From Huaxiibacter chinensis (GTDB taxonomy: Bacteria; Pseudomonadota; Gammaproteobacteria; Enterobacterales; Enterobacteriaceae), in NCBI RefSeq assembly GCF_022171985.1, contig NZ_JAJVHF010000014.1, positions 1 through 64,000 of the forward strand: a DNA stretch of 64,000 nucleotides, written 5' to 3'. The notes under the pieces are model-generated. The model had not been told where the DNA came from and did no database searches. It saw nothing but the letters and a program-made list of their open reading frames with translations. Within the stretch, counting starts at the first letter, position 1; every line of letters starts with the position of its first letter. A program made the translations under genes and the position numbers. Of this stretch, positions 1-9,496 are shown piece after piece.

Positions 1-99
1 TGGTCCCACCTGACCCCATGCCGAACTCAGAAGTGAAACGCCGTAGCGCCGATGGTAGTGTGGGGTCTCCCCATGCGAGAGTAGGGAACTGCCAGGCAT
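1..99 (+). rRNA. rrf: 5S ribosomal RNA, 3' part
   Basis: The first 99 bases match enterobacterial 5S rRNA from about base 22 to its end, including the CCGAACTCAGAAGTGAAACG stretch and the closing CTGCCAGGCAT that pairs with the missing 5' end. The first 21 or so bases lie outside the window. This is the last gene of an rRNA operon read on the plus strand. The gene that follows is murB, as after E. coli rrnB. Confidence 0.97.
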
Positions 100-113
100 T
101 AATTTAGTGAAGA

Positions 114-138
114 GGCCATCCGGAAGGATGGCCTTTTT
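114..138 (+). terminator. rRNA operon terminator
   Basis: A perfect 7-bp stem (GGCCATC at 114-120 with GATGGCC at 127-133, loop of 6) is followed at once by five T residues. It begins 15 bases after the 5S end, where an rrn operon terminator is expected, and resembles the rrnB downstream sequence of E. coli. Confidence 0.9.
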
Positions 139-231
139 GCGTTTTTATCCTTTCCTCGTTTCTACAAACTAATCACCTATCCCAGCGTATATACGGTAAA
201 CTATCGGCGATTTTGCATCAGGATAGCGTCC

Positions 232-1260
232 ATGAACCACTCCCTAAAACCCTGGAATACCTTTGGCATACAACGTAATGCCAGTCACATTGTACGTGCC
301 GACTCTGCTCAGCAGTTGCTCGATGCGTGGACATCCGCAACAGCCAGCCAGCAGCCTGTTTTGATTCTGGGTGAAGGAAGTAACGTCCTGTTTCTTGAGG
401 ATTTTGCCGGAACGGTCATTGTTAACCGTATCATGGGGATCGATATCCATGAATCGGATGAAAGCTGGCATTTACATGTGGGCGCAGGTGAAAACTGGCA
501 CCATCTGGTGCAGTTCACGCTTGAAAAAGGGATGGCAGGCCTGGAGAATCTGGCGCTTATCCCCGGCTGTGCAGGATCCTCCCCTATTCAAAATATCGGT
601 GCCTATGGCATCGAGTTGAAGCATGTTTGTGAATACGTTGATTGCATCGAACTTGAAACCGGAAAAGCCAGCCGCCTGACGGCAGAAGAATGCCGGTTTG
701 GGTATCGTGACAGCATCTTCAAACATGAGTACCAGGATCGTTTTGCTATTGTCGCGGTCGGTTTGCGCCTGGCGAAACGCTGGCAGCCCATTTTAACCTA
801 TGGTGATTTAACCCGCCTCGATCCGGAAACCGTCACGCCCGTACAGGTATTTGATGCAGTCTGCCATATGCGCATGACGAAGCTTCCGGATCCTAAAGTG
901 AATGGAAATGCCGGAAGTTTCTTCAAAAACCCGGTCATCAGCCGCGAAACGGCAGACATTCTGCTGAATGCCTGGCCAAACGCCCCGCATTATCCGCAAG
1001 AAAACGGCACGGTAAAACTGGCTGCGGGATGGCTTATCGATCAGTGTCAGCTTAAAGGCGCGGTGAAAGGCGGCGCGGCGGTTCATCGTCAGCAGGCGCT
1101 GGTATTAATCAATGAAAACGCTGCGACCAGCGACGATGTCGTGCAGCTTGCGCATTATGTGCGTCAGCGCGTTGGCGAGAAATTTAACGTCTGGCTGGAG
1201 CCAGAAGTCCGCTTTATCGGGCGTACCGGTGAAGTCAGTGCCGTGGAGACTATTGCGTGA
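232..1260 (+). CDS. murB: UDP-N-acetylenolpyruvoylglucosamine reductase MurB
   Basis: MurB reduces UDP-GlcNAc-enolpyruvate to UDP-MurNAc with NADPH and bound FAD, the second committed step of peptidoglycan precursor synthesis in the cytoplasm. The product has 342 residues, the E. coli length. It shows the FAD-binding segment [11 protein letters not shown] near 44-54, the catalytic serine in [10 protein letters not shown] (Ser229) and the conserved LEPEVRFIG segment near 321-329. The ATG has AGGA 8 bases upstream. The stop overlaps the birA start, so the two are probably translationally coupled. The position right after an rRNA operon is the E. coli rrnB-murB arrangement. Confidence 0.98.
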   Translation: MNHSLKPWNTFGIQRNASHIVRADSAQQLLDAWTSATASQQPVLILGEGSNVLFLEDFAGTVIVNRIMGIDIHESDESWHLHVGAGENWHHLVQFTLEKGMAGLENLALIPGCAGSSPIQNIGAYGIELKHVCEYVDCIELETGKASRLTAEECRFGYRDSIFKHEYQDRFAIVAVGLRLAKRWQPILTYGDLTRLDPETVTPVQVFDAVCHMRMTKLPDPKVNGNAGSFFKNPVISRETADILLNAWPNAPHYPQENGTVKLAAGWLIDQCQLKGAVKGGAAVHRQQALVLINENAATSDDVVQLAHYVRQRVGEKFNVWLEPEVRFIGRTGEVSAVETIA

Positions 1261-2219
1261 AAGACAACACTGTTCCATTAACGCTCATCGGCATTTTATC
1301 TGACGGTGAATTCCACTCGGGCGAACAGCTGGGTGAGCGTCTTGGCATGAGCAGGGCGGCAATCAACAAGCATATTCAAACGCTGCGTGACTGGGGCGTC
1401 GATGTTTTCACCGTGCCTGGTAAGGGCTACAGTCTGCCTGAGCCGATCAAGCTGCTGGATGAAAACGCGATCCGCAGCCAGCTGAATGAGGGAAAGGTCA
1501 CCGTTCTGCCGGTGATCGATTCAACCAACCAGTATTTGCTCGATCGTATCCCAGAGCTGCAGTCTGGGGACAGCTGCGTGGCGGAATATCAACAGGCGGG
1601 CCGCGGCCGTCGTGGTCGCAAATGGTTCTCGCCTTTTGGTGCAAACCTTTATCTGTCTATGTTCTGGCGTCTGGAACAGGGGCCCGCAGCCGCTATGGGC
1701 CTGAGCCTGGTTATCGGCATCGTGATGGCTGAAGTGCTCCAGTCGTTAGGGGCGGATCACGTCAGGGTGAAATGGCCAAACGATCTCTATCTGCACGATC
1801 GAAAACTTGCCGGCATCCTGGTGGAACTGACAGGTAAAACCGGTGACGCCGCACAAATCGTAATTGGTGCCGGTATCAACATGGTGATGCGTAACGTGCA
1901 GGCCGATGTGGTCAATCAGGCATGGATTAATCTTCAGGAAGCCGGCATCAGCATCGATCGTAACGACCTTGCTATTCGCCTCATCAAAGCGCTTAGGAGT
2001 TCACTGACGCAGTTTGAGCAAGAAGGACTTTTACCCTTCCTGTCACGATGGGAAAAACTGGATAACTTTATTCATCGCCCGGTTAAATTGATCATTGGTG
2101 ATAAAGAAATTTATGGCACTTCCCGTGGCATTGATGCCCAGGGGGCGTTGTTGCTGGAGCAAGATGGCATCGTGAAGCCCTGGGTTGGTGGGGAAATTTC
2201 ACTACGAAGCGCAGAATAA
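1257..2219 (+). CDS. birA: Biotin-protein ligase and biotin operon repressor BirA
   Basis: BirA makes biotinyl-5'-AMP, transfers biotin to the AccB subunit of acetyl-CoA carboxylase, and as the holo-dimer represses the bio operon. The 320-residue product has an N-terminal winged helix ([18 protein letters not shown], about 30-47), the biotin/AMP loop GRGRRG at 115-120, the KWPND motif in the central catalytic domain and a small SH3-like C-terminal domain. It starts at GTG inside the murB stop region (4-base overlap), a bifunctional length typical of enterobacteria. It is closely similar to the E. coli protein along its whole length. Downstream it is followed by a terminator and then, unusually, by bcsG rather than coaA. 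Confidence 0.97.
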   Translation: MKDNTVPLTLIGILSDGEFHSGEQLGERLGMSRAAINKHIQTLRDWGVDVFTVPGKGYSLPEPIKLLDENAIRSQLNEGKVTVLPVIDSTNQYLLDRIPELQSGDSCVAEYQQAGRGRRGRKWFSPFGANLYLSMFWRLEQGPAAAMGLSLVIGIVMAEVLQSLGADHVRVKWPNDLYLHDRKLAGILVELTGKTGDAAQIVIGAGINMVMRNVQADVVNQAWINLQEAGISIDRNDLAIRLIKALRSSLTQFEQEGLLPFLSRWEKLDNFIHRPVKLIIGDKEIYGTSRGIDAQGALLLEQDGIVKPWVGGEISLRSAE

Positions 2220-2246
2220 AAAAAAGGAGCCAGCGGCTCCTTTTTT
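2220..2246. terminator. Bidirectional terminator between birA and bcsG
   Basis: GGAGCC (2226-2231) and GGCTCC (2235-2240) form a 6-bp stem with a 3-base loop, preceded by six A and followed by six T. It directly follows the birA stop. The A and T runs on both sides let it end birA on the plus strand and the bcs GFE transcript on the minus strand. Confidence 0.88.
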
Positions 2247-2324
2247 GTTTTGAGGTCTGATTCATTAAGACGTCAGGAAGAGGTTACGCAGTTTGCACAT
2301 AACCTCATTCCTGTGGTGCAGCCC

Positions 2325-3995
2325 TTACTGTGGATAAGGCACCCAGTCACCACCATTCAAACGAACGTAGGGTTTATTCTGGTACTGAATCACCACCGCG
2401 TTCGCGTTCTCCGAGACCTCAGCCGTTTGCGGCAGGCCGCTGGTGAGCTGATTCCAGTTCACGCTATCTTCAACAAACAGCTTACCGTCCACCGCGCGGG
2501 CGACCAGCTCGGAAACCGCCAGATAGCTGCTTGGCTGAGCGATCTCAATCGGTGCGCCCTGGTGCGGAGCCTTCAAACCAAAGAATTTGATCCCCGCTGG
2601 GACATTAGTAATCGACGGGCTAGGGATGTCACGCAGGCCGGAAACCTGCATTCTGTCTCCTTTCAGCGCCCCGCCATGTTCCGGTACAACGACCAGCATC
2701 ACTTTACGACCTGATTTCTCCAGCTCGGTAAAGAAAGCATCCAGTTCATCGAAGAGCTTCTGCGCACGTACTTTGTAATCCGCAGTTTTGCTCACACCCG
2801 GGAAGTGGTTACCGTCGTGAAGCGGCAGGGTGTTATAGAACGTAGCGCTGCGCGTATCACCTTCTTTGCTGACCGTCTGCAGCCAACGCTGGAGCACAGC
2901 CGTATCGTCATAGACGGGTGAATTATCAAAGCCTAACAGCGGAACAGGCAGGCCTGTCTGATCCATCAACGGGGCATGCATACCACCGTTTTCGCGAACT
3001 TCTTTCAGGAAGCCGCCAAAAACACCGTTATGCCCTAACATCAGGTGCTGTTTAAAGCCCAGTTTTTCCAGGTTATCAAACAGGTAACACTGATTTCCCG
3101 CAGTCTGATAAAGGTTTTTGTGCGAGGGCTGCCCGCAACTGGCGCGCAGCAGACGAATCGCCGCCGGGCCGCTGTAGGAGGTCGCAGAATTGAAATCTTT
3201 GAATAAGATATCAAAGTGAGACCACAGCGGATGCGACATCAAACCAGCGGCCTCGACGTCGGCCCACGACAGCGAGCAAATGTTAATGACCAACAGCTCA
3301 AAGGGTTGCGCATCGGCCGGTAACGCGTCAGGGAATTTCGTCTGGCGTTTCTCTTCTGCGCTATAGAAACTGTTCAGCCAGTTACTCAGATTAGCGGTTG
3401 TCGGCGGTGCGGTTTGTGCAGGAATATCTCCCACCACCGCAGTGTCACCGGCTTTCGCTACGGTTGGCGCCGCGCTTGCCCCGCTGGTTGTCACCGTTGT
3501 GGTAGTCTGATCTGCAGGCCAAAAAGAGAGAGAAGGCCCTGCAATGGTCAGTACGTTCAACCAGACCAGAATGGCGACCACGAAAACCGTCACGCGGATC
3601 CACTGCGAAAGAAACAGCCAGGCCACAAGCAGGACGAAAACCGCACCGATCATCTGCCAGTTGATAAAGCGCTCTATCAAATCCTGGATATAGGCTGCGC
3701 TAAAGCCCGCCACCTGTGACCCCTGGCTCATAATACTTTCCGGACCCGGCAGCCAGGTGTCATGCCAGAAGAGGGCAAAACCAATCGGAATCGCGACCCA
3801 GTGGCGTAAACGGTGCAGTTTAAGGTTTGGGATCGGCATCAGCAGAAATGCCATGAACACCAGGTTAAGCAGCGGGTGGAAGTTCAGATAACCTGCCCAG
3901 AGCAGGCCAAATTTCACCAGGAAATAGAAGTTCCAGCCAGAAAGGCCGCGCCAGTATTGCCAGAGAGGCGAAGCAGCATGAGGAGAATTAGTCAT
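2325..3995 (-). CDS. bcsG: Cellulose phosphoethanolamine transferase BcsG
   Basis: BcsG is an inner-membrane enzyme that transfers phosphoethanolamine from phosphatidylethanolamine to newly made cellulose in the periplasm. The product has 556 residues (559 in E. coli). Hydrophobic segments occupy about 25-155, followed by a Thr/Ala-rich linker and a periplasmic alkaline-phosphatase-fold domain from about 230. The expected nucleophile is Ser275 in SYSGP, matching E. coli Ser278, and Cys240 matches E. coli Cys243. The start overlaps the end of bcsF by 4 bases, so it is the last gene of a bcsEFG operon. An unexplained 7-bp inverted repeat (2280-2286 with 2300-2306) lies just past its stop. Confidence 0.96.
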   Translation of the reverse strand: MTNSPHAASPLWQYWRGLSGWNFYFLVKFGLLWAGYLNFHPLLNLVFMAFLLMPIPNLKLHRLRHWVAIPIGFALFWHDTWLPGPESIMSQGSQVAGFSAAYIQDLIERFINWQMIGAVFVLLVAWLFLSQWIRVTVFVVAILVWLNVLTIAGPSLSFWPADQTTTTVTTSGASAAPTVAKAGDTAVVGDIPAQTAPPTTANLSNWLNSFYSAEEKRQTKFPDALPADAQPFELLVINICSLSWADVEAAGLMSHPLWSHFDILFKDFNSATSYSGPAAIRLLRASCGQPSHKNLYQTAGNQCYLFDNLEKLGFKQHLMLGHNGVFGGFLKEVRENGGMHAPLMDQTGLPVPLLGFDNSPVYDDTAVLQRWLQTVSKEGDTRSATFYNTLPLHDGNHFPGVSKTADYKVRAQKLFDELDAFFTELEKSGRKVMLVVVPEHGGALKGDRMQVSGLRDIPSPSITNVPAGIKFFGLKAPHQGAPIEIAQPSSYLAVSELVARAVDGKLFVEDSVNWNQLTSGLPQTAEVSENANAVVIQYQNKPYVRLNGGDWVPYPQ

Positions 3996-4183
3996 TTTTT
4001 CGGGTTGCCTTGACGTGTTTTGGCCCTTTTCAGTATTCCGGCTGATTTTACGTAGCGCGGCCTGGCAAAAAGCAATCTGGTGGTATCACGGATACGACGT
4101 AAAGAGTGGCGAGCATAGTAGCCAAGTGGAAAGAAAATGAGCGCGCACACGATAACTAGCTGAATGATATCGGTAAGATTCAT
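3992..4183 (-). CDS. bcsF: Cellulose synthesis membrane protein BcsF
   Basis: A 63-residue single-span protein, the same length as E. coli BcsF. The hydrophobic segment is about residues 5-23, followed by a basic tail (RHSLRRIRD). Known role: BcsF recruits the cyclic-di-GMP receptor BcsE to the membrane and so helps activate BcsG. It overlaps bcsE upstream and bcsG downstream by 4 bases each, as in other class II bcs clusters, so co-translation is likely. Confidence 0.95.
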   Translation of the reverse strand: MNLTDIIQLVIVCALIFFPLGYYARHSLRRIRDTTRLLFARPRYVKSAGILKRAKTRQGNPKK

Positions 4184-5742
4184 GTCGATGCCCTCTCTTC
4201 TGTATCCCGCAACAGGCGAAGCGGCTCAGGTACCCGCCGCCAGACATGACCATCGTGCGTGGCGTTGAGCACAGGTTTCGCGTTGTTCGCCAACGGCAGG
4301 GGGTTTCCCCACTCTTGTGGTTCGAGCATCCGCATCTGCACGAGTTCGGCGCTAATCAGATTATCTTCGAACCAAATCATCCTGTTAGAAAAGATATCGC
4401 CTGTCGGCAGCGGGAAGATATGGTTCAACGCCGTATCGAGATCGTTAACGCGGCAGAAAGAGAGGAACAACACCAGCCGGTTATCGCCGATAGTCATAAT
4501 GTCCCCGGTACGGTTCGGGCGACAGAGCGTGAGCGCCTGCTCGACACGAATCCCCGGCACCGGACGCAGCGCGACCATAACGCCTTTGCCATTTTCTGGC
4601 AGGAGCGTATTGCTCATCATATTGCCGACGGCATCGCAGAAAGTATCCCATTTCTGAAAACCACGTAGCTTCATCGGCTGCGTCATGGAGAGCAGGGTGG
4701 AGATATCTTCAGGAACATGGCGGTTAAACTGCTGGCCCTGAATGCTTTCGATAAGCGTCAGGCAGCGGGAAAGCGGAGCGTTCCACGGGATCACCATATT
4801 GGCACCACATCCCAGAAGCAGACGCTCATCGGTCGCGCGCAGGCTGGCCGTGTTTTCGCGCACCACGATTTTCAACGCGCTTCCGCGCTGACGGCGTAAG
4901 GTATGGATGTGGCGGGCTATCGATTCGATCTGATTATTTTGCATCAGTGAAAAAACGATCGTCGCCGCCTGGGTGGTGCGCGCCTCATTGAATAAGGACT
5001 CGTTCGTTTCGAACAGTGTCCAGTAATCAGAGAGCGGGGGCGCGCCTTCCAGAATGGCAACGTTGCTCAAAATGCGTTTTTCATCATTACGCGGCTGAAC
5101 AATCATCTCTTCCTGCTGGGCAACATGCCACTCGCCGTGAATCTGTTTCAGCGTGATTTGCTGCCGGGCACTCACCCCTTTTTCATTGCACCAGAACGCA
5201 ATATCGAACAGATGTCCTTCAGCCTGGTGACGCAGGCTCGCCAGGCCAAAGAGCGAACGATATTCACTCATCAAAAATGAGAACTGTTTATCATTATTAA
5301 TACCAGGGCTAATCACTAACAGCGTACATTTTTGAACCCGCGCCCATTTATTGACTTTTTCCAGCCAACTACGAAGATCCTCAAAGGATATATTTTGCCA
5401 GGCATTATTTGCGCATTTAAGCACCACTAAATAATGTCGAGGATCGATACTGCACTGAATATCGCGGGGCAAAGAGTATAGACCACTTTTTTCGTTTGGC
5501 ATGGAAAAAAGGCGCACTTTATCTGGCCCGGCGGTATCAGAAAGCGTGATGATTTCATTGGGGTCTTCCCCCATACTGACCACCGCGACATGCGCATCCT
5601 TTGCTTGTGCTGCAATGGTTTGATTGACCAGACTTATTGCGTCATCATTGCGATCGGCATTGATCCACCAGACACCTCCGGCGGGCATGTGACGCAATTC
5701 ATCCCATAATGACTGAATGCCAATTGAAAATATGGGGTTCAC
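4180..5742 (-). CDS. bcsE: Cyclic-di-GMP-binding cellulose regulator BcsE
   Basis: BcsE is a cytoplasmic cyclic-di-GMP receptor needed for full cellulose production; it contacts BcsR, BcsQ and BcsF in the secretion complex. The product has 520 residues (523 in E. coli). The N-terminal part is a degenerate NTPase-like fold, the middle is REC-like, and the C-terminal GIL (degenerate GGDEF) domain carries the RxGD I-site as R411-T-G-D414, so ligand binding is expected. It is the first gene of the minus-strand bcsEFG operon and is divergent from bcsR. Confidence 0.95.
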   Translation of the reverse strand: MNPIFSIGIQSLWDELRHMPAGGVWWINADRNDDAISLVNQTIAAQAKDAHVAVVSMGEDPNEIITLSDTAGPDKVRLFSMPNEKSGLYSLPRDIQCSIDPRHYLVVLKCANNAWQNISFEDLRSWLEKVNKWARVQKCTLLVISPGINNDKQFSFLMSEYRSLFGLASLRHQAEGHLFDIAFWCNEKGVSARQQITLKQIHGEWHVAQQEEMIVQPRNDEKRILSNVAILEGAPPLSDYWTLFETNESLFNEARTTQAATIVFSLMQNNQIESIARHIHTLRRQRGSALKIVVRENTASLRATDERLLLGCGANMVIPWNAPLSRCLTLIESIQGQQFNRHVPEDISTLLSMTQPMKLRGFQKWDTFCDAVGNMMSNTLLPENGKGVMVALRPVPGIRVEQALTLCRPNRTGDIMTIGDNRLVLFLSFCRVNDLDTALNHIFPLPTGDIFSNRMIWFEDNLISAELVQMRMLEPQEWGNPLPLANNAKPVLNATHDGHVWRRVPEPLRLLRDTEERAST

Positions 5743-5918
5743 GGTGTCCCTCTTTGTGTCTTATTCACCTGTCTCTCAGTTTACTAGCGAAAGCACAGAA
5801 ATAAACCTAACATTGAAATTAAAGCGCATCAGATTTAGCATATAAATGATTTTTTTCTGGGCAGGATGCCTTGCTACATCTGTTTGTTCGTTGAGTTTTA
5901 TAAAGGAATGAAACTAAA
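5743..5918. promoter_or_regulatory. Divergent control region between bcsE and bcsR
   Basis: The 176 bases between the divergent bcsEFG and bcsRQABZC operons must hold both promoters. The stretch is AT-rich around 5795-5860. AAGGAA (5903-5908) serves as the bcsR ribosome binding site. I cannot assign -35/-10 pairs with confidence. Confidence 0.55.
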
Positions 5919-6107
5919 ATGCATAATAACGAACCCGGTACGCCCATTGATACCAGTCTGGGGTACACATTCCAAAACGATTTCGTGGCGCTTAGCCAGG
6001 CATTTTCTTTGCCTGAAATAGATTACACCGATATTTCCCAGCGGGAACAGTTGGCCGCGGCTATAAAACGCTGGCCATTATTAGCTGAATTTGCCCGTCA
6101 ACAATAA
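5919..6107 (+). CDS. bcsR: Cellulose synthesis regulator BcsR
   Basis: BcsR (YhjR) is a small cytoplasmic protein that binds the BcsQ ATPase and BcsE as part of the inner-membrane cellulose complex. The product has 62 residues and keeps the family core, including ISQREQLAAAIKRWPLLAEF at its C-terminal half. The ATG at 5919 has AAGGAA upstream; the earlier ATG at 5908 is out of frame. bcsQ begins 11 bases after its stop. Confidence 0.95.
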   Translation: MHNNEPGTPIDTSLGYTFQNDFVALSQAFSLPEIDYTDISQREQLAAAIKRWPLLAEFARQQ

Positions 6108-6118
6108 GGGAGCCATTG

Positions 6119-6871
6119 ATGGCCATACTTGGATTACAGGGCATTCGTGGTGGTGTAGGCACAACCTCCCTCACAGCAGCACTGGGTTGGGCATTACAGT
6201 GTCTGGGCGAGTCCGTGTTGGTGATCGACACCTGCCCCGATAATTTATTGCGCATGTCATTCAATGTGAATTATGACTGCAGCGATGGCTGGGCGCGTGC
6301 GTTGCTTGATGGCCAGGACTGGCGTGATTCGGCGCAGCGCTATACCTCTCAGCTCGATCTACTGCCCTTCGGCCAACTGACGCCGGGTGAGTACGAATCG
6401 CTGCATACGCGCTATGGCACGCTGGGCTATTTTGCCGACGCACTCCAGCTCCTGCAGGAAAAAAGCCATTACCAGTGGATTTTACTCGATCTGCCGGCCG
6501 GGTTCACCCCGCTGACGCGGCAGTTTATCGAGAAGTGTGACCACACGCTTACCGTCATTAACCCCGATGCAAACAGCCATATTCGTTTGCATCAGCAGGC
6601 GCTTCCGGCCGGGACACATATATTAATCAACGATCTGCGCATAGGCAGCCAGATTCAGGACGACCTCTATCAGGTCTGGCTGCAAAGCCAGCGCCGGTTA
6701 TTGCCGATGGTTATCCATCGCGATGAGGCTATCGCCGAATGCCTGGCGTCGAAACAGCCGCTGGGTGAATACCGCAGTGACTCACTTGCCGCGGAAGAGA
6801 TCCTGACGCTGGCAAACTGGTGCCTGCTTCACTACACCGGGCGGCCTGAGCCGACCGGGAGCATGACATGA
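6119..6871 (+). CDS. bcsQ: Cellulose synthesis ParA/MinD-type ATPase BcsQ
   Basis: BcsQ is a SIMIBI ATPase required for cellulose synthesis at the pole or within the Bcs complex. The product has 250 residues from the ATG at 6119, with a deviant Walker A motif GGVGTT near the N-terminus and the LLDLPAG Walker B-like segment. I chose ATG 6119 rather than the TTG at 6116 because AAGGGAG lies 6 bases before the ATG and the length then equals that of E. coli BcsQ. E. coli K-12 laboratory strains carry a stop at codon 6; here that codon reads as leucine (TTA), so the gene is intact. It overlaps bcsA by 4 bases. Confidence 0.95.
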   Translation: MAILGLQGIRGGVGTTSLTAALGWALQCLGESVLVIDTCPDNLLRMSFNVNYDCSDGWARALLDGQDWRDSAQRYTSQLDLLPFGQLTPGEYESLHTRYGTLGYFADALQLLQEKSHYQWILLDLPAGFTPLTRQFIEKCDHTLTVINPDANSHIRLHQQALPAGTHILINDLRIGSQIQDDLYQVWLQSQRRLLPMVIHRDEAIAECLASKQPLGEYRSDSLAAEEILTLANWCLLHYTGRPEPTGSMT

Positions 6872-9486
6872 GTCGCCTGACCTCCTGGCTCCTGATTCCA
6901 CCGGTGAGCGCCCGCTTAGGCGAGCGCTATCGAAACTATCGCCTTCACGGTGCGTCTGCTTTCAGTGCCGCGATGGGCTGTTTCTGGATGATTCTGGCCT
7001 GGACATTCATTCCGCTTGAACATCCTCGCTGGCAGCGCATTCGTGAACGCCAACAGCAGCTCTATCCACACCTTAATCCTGACAGACCAAGGCCCCTGGA
7101 CCCTGCTCGCTATGCGCTGCAAACATTATGGCTGGTGGTGACCTCGGGTAAACCGGAACAAGCAGAGCCACGCAAGCGGCGCTCCCGTCATTTTACGAAG
7201 TTACTCGGCCGCTATCACCAGTGGCTGGACACGCTGCCTGAACGCGTCACCCACCGAACCACGCATCTTGAAAACCAGAAAGAGCTGGGGCATCTGCACC
7301 CGGCCTTACGCCGTTTTATTCTCGGAGTGATCATCGTCTTCTCCCTGATTCTGGCGCTGGTCTGCATTACGCAGCCGTTCAACCCGCTGGCGCAGTTCAT
7401 TTTCCTGGTGCTGCTCTGGGGCGTGGCGCTGCTGGTGCGCCGTATTCCGGGGCGTTTCTCCGCGTTGATGCTGATCGTTCTTTCGCTGACCGTCTCCTGC
7501 CGCTATATCTGGTGGCGCTACACCTCCACGCTAAACTGGGACGATCCGGTAAGCCTGGTGTGTGGTCTGGTGCTGTTGTTTGCGGAAACCTACGCGTGGA
7601 TCGTGTTGATACTGGGCTATTTCCAGGTCGTCTGGCCGCTCAATCGCCAGCCCGTGCCGCTGCCAAAAGATACGGAGAAGTGGCCGACGGTCGATATTTT
7701 TGTCCCGACCTATAACGAAGATTTAAACGTGGTGAAAAACACCATTTACGCCTCACTCGGTATCGACTGGCCGAAAGACAAGCTTAAAATCTGGCTTCTC
7801 GATGACGGTGGTCGCGAAGAGTTCCGCCAGTTTGCGCAAAGCGTGGGGGTGGAATATATCGCCCGTACCACGCACGAGCACGCGAAAGCAGGGAACATCA
7901 ATAACGCCCTGAAATATGCCACCGGCGAGTTTGTCTCTATCTTCGACTGTGACCACGTCCCTACGCGCTCGTTCCTGCAAATGACCATGGGCTGGTTCCT
8001 CAAAGAGAAAGAGCTGGCGATGATGCAAACGCCGCACCACTTCTTCTCTCCCGATCCGTTTGAACGTAACCTCGGGCGTTTCCGTAAAACGCCAAACGAA
8101 GGCACGCTGTTCTACGGCCTGGTGCAGGACGGGAACGACATGTGGGATGCCACTTTCTTCTGCGGCTCCTGTGCGGTCATTCGGCGTAAACCGCTGGATG
8201 AAATCGGCGGTATTGCGGTTGAAACGGTGACGGAAGATGCGCACACCTCGCTGCGTTTACACCGTCGGGGCTACACCTCGGCCTACATGCGCATTCCTCA
8301 GGCGGCGGGGCTGGCGACGGAGTCGTTGTCGGCGCACATCGGTCAACGTATCCGCTGGGCGCGCGGGATGGTGCAAATTTTCCGTCTCGATAATCCGTTA
8401 ACCGGTAAAGGACTCAAGCTGGCGCAGCGCCTCTGTTACGTCAATGCCATGTTCCACTTCTTGTCGGGTATCCCGCGGCTGATCTTCCTGACCGCGCCGC
8501 TGGCCTTCCTGCTGCTGCATGCGTACATCATCTATGCTCCTGCCCTGATGATCGCCTTGTTTGTACTGCCGCACATGATCCACGCCAGCCTGACCAACTC
8601 AAAGATTCAGGGCAAATATCGCCACTCTTTCTGGAGTGAAATTTATGAAACCGTGCTGGCCTGGTATATCGCACCGCCCACGATGGTGGCGCTGATTAAC
8701 CCGCATAAGGGCAAATTCAACGTCACCGCGAAAGGGGGGCTGGTTGAAGAGGAGTACGTCGACTGGGTGATTTCGCGTCCTTACATCTTCCTGGTTCTGT
8801 TGAACCTCGTTGGTGTACTGGTGGGGATCTGGCGCTACTTCTACGGGCCGGAAAACGAAATATTGACCGTATTTGTCAGCCTTGCATGGGTCTTCTACAA
8901 CCTGATTATCCTTGGCGGTGCCGTGGCGGTATCCGTAGAAAGCAAACAGGTTCGTCGGGCGCACCGGGTGGAGATCTCCATGCCTGCGGCCATCGCCCGC
9001 GAAGATGGACACCTCTTCTCCTGTACCGTACAGGACTTCTCTGACGGGGGGCTGGGCATCAAGATCAACGGTCCGGCAAAAGTGCTGGAAGGCCAAAAAG
9101 TTAACTTGTTGCTCAAACGTGGTCAGCAAGAGTATGTATTCCCGACGCAGGTGGTCCGTGTGTCCGGTAATGAGGTTGGGTTGCAGCTAATGCCGCTCAC
9201 CAAAAAGCAACATATTGATTTTGTGCAGTGTACGTTTGCTCGCGCGGATACCTGGGCGCTCTGGCAGGATAGCTTCCCTGAAGATAAGCCTCTGGAAAGC
9301 CTGATGGATATTCTGAAACTGGGATTCCGCGGCTATCGCCACCTGGCAGAATTTGCTCCGCAGTCAGTGAAAATAATTTTCCGGTCACTTACCTCGCTGG
9401 TTTCCTGGGTGGTGTCGTTCATTCCTCGTCGCCCTGAGCGCAATGAGGCAAAACAACAGCCGGACCCGGTTATGGCTCAACAATGA
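6868..9486 (+). CDS. bcsA: Cellulose synthase catalytic subunit BcsA
   Basis: BcsA polymerises UDP-glucose into beta-1,4-glucan and passes it through its own membrane channel. The product has 872 residues, as in E. coli. Membrane segments flank a GT2 domain with all hallmark motifs: D312-D-G-G, D360-C-D362, T455-E-D457 and Q493-R-I-R-W497. The C-terminal PilZ domain keeps R696-x3-R700 and D723-x-S-x2-G728, so cyclic-di-GMP activation is expected. The ATG overlaps the bcsQ stop. Flanking genes bcsQ and bcsB confirm the class II operon. Confidence 0.98.
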   Translation: MSRLTSWLLIPPVSARLGERYRNYRLHGASAFSAAMGCFWMILAWTFIPLEHPRWQRIRERQQQLYPHLNPDRPRPLDPARYALQTLWLVVTSGKPEQAEPRKRRSRHFTKLLGRYHQWLDTLPERVTHRTTHLENQKELGHLHPALRRFILGVIIVFSLILALVCITQPFNPLAQFIFLVLLWGVALLVRRIPGRFSALMLIVLSLTVSCRYIWWRYTSTLNWDDPVSLVCGLVLLFAETYAWIVLILGYFQVVWPLNRQPVPLPKDTEKWPTVDIFVPTYNEDLNVVKNTIYASLGIDWPKDKLKIWLLDDGGREEFRQFAQSVGVEYIARTTHEHAKAGNINNALKYATGEFVSIFDCDHVPTRSFLQMTMGWFLKEKELAMMQTPHHFFSPDPFERNLGRFRKTPNEGTLFYGLVQDGNDMWDATFFCGSCAVIRRKPLDEIGGIAVETVTEDAHTSLRLHRRGYTSAYMRIPQAAGLATESLSAHIGQRIRWARGMVQIFRLDNPLTGKGLKLAQRLCYVNAMFHFLSGIPRLIFLTAPLAFLLLHAYIIYAPALMIALFVLPHMIHASLTNSKIQGKYRHSFWSEIYETVLAWYIAPPTMVALINPHKGKFNVTAKGGLVEEEYVDWVISRPYIFLVLLNLVGVLVGIWRYFYGPENEILTVFVSLAWVFYNLIILGGAVAVSVESKQVRRAHRVEISMPAAIAREDGHLFSCTVQDFSDGGLGIKINGPAKVLEGQKVNLLLKRGQQEYVFPTQVVRVSGNEVGLQLMPLTKKQHIDFVQCTFARADTWALWQDSFPEDKPLESLMDILKLGFRGYRHLAEFAPQSVKIIFRSLTSLVSWVVSFIPRRPERNEAKQQPDPVMAQQ

Positions 9487-9496
9487 TGATAATGCG

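Noticed and set aside
2280-2306. Terminator formed by GAGGTTA and TAACCTC
   Set aside because: The loop is 13 bases and there is no T run; the true terminator is at 2220-2246.
2250-2714. 154-codon plus-strand frame after birA
   Set aside because: It reads mostly through the 3' end of bcsG in the opposite direction, with no family match.
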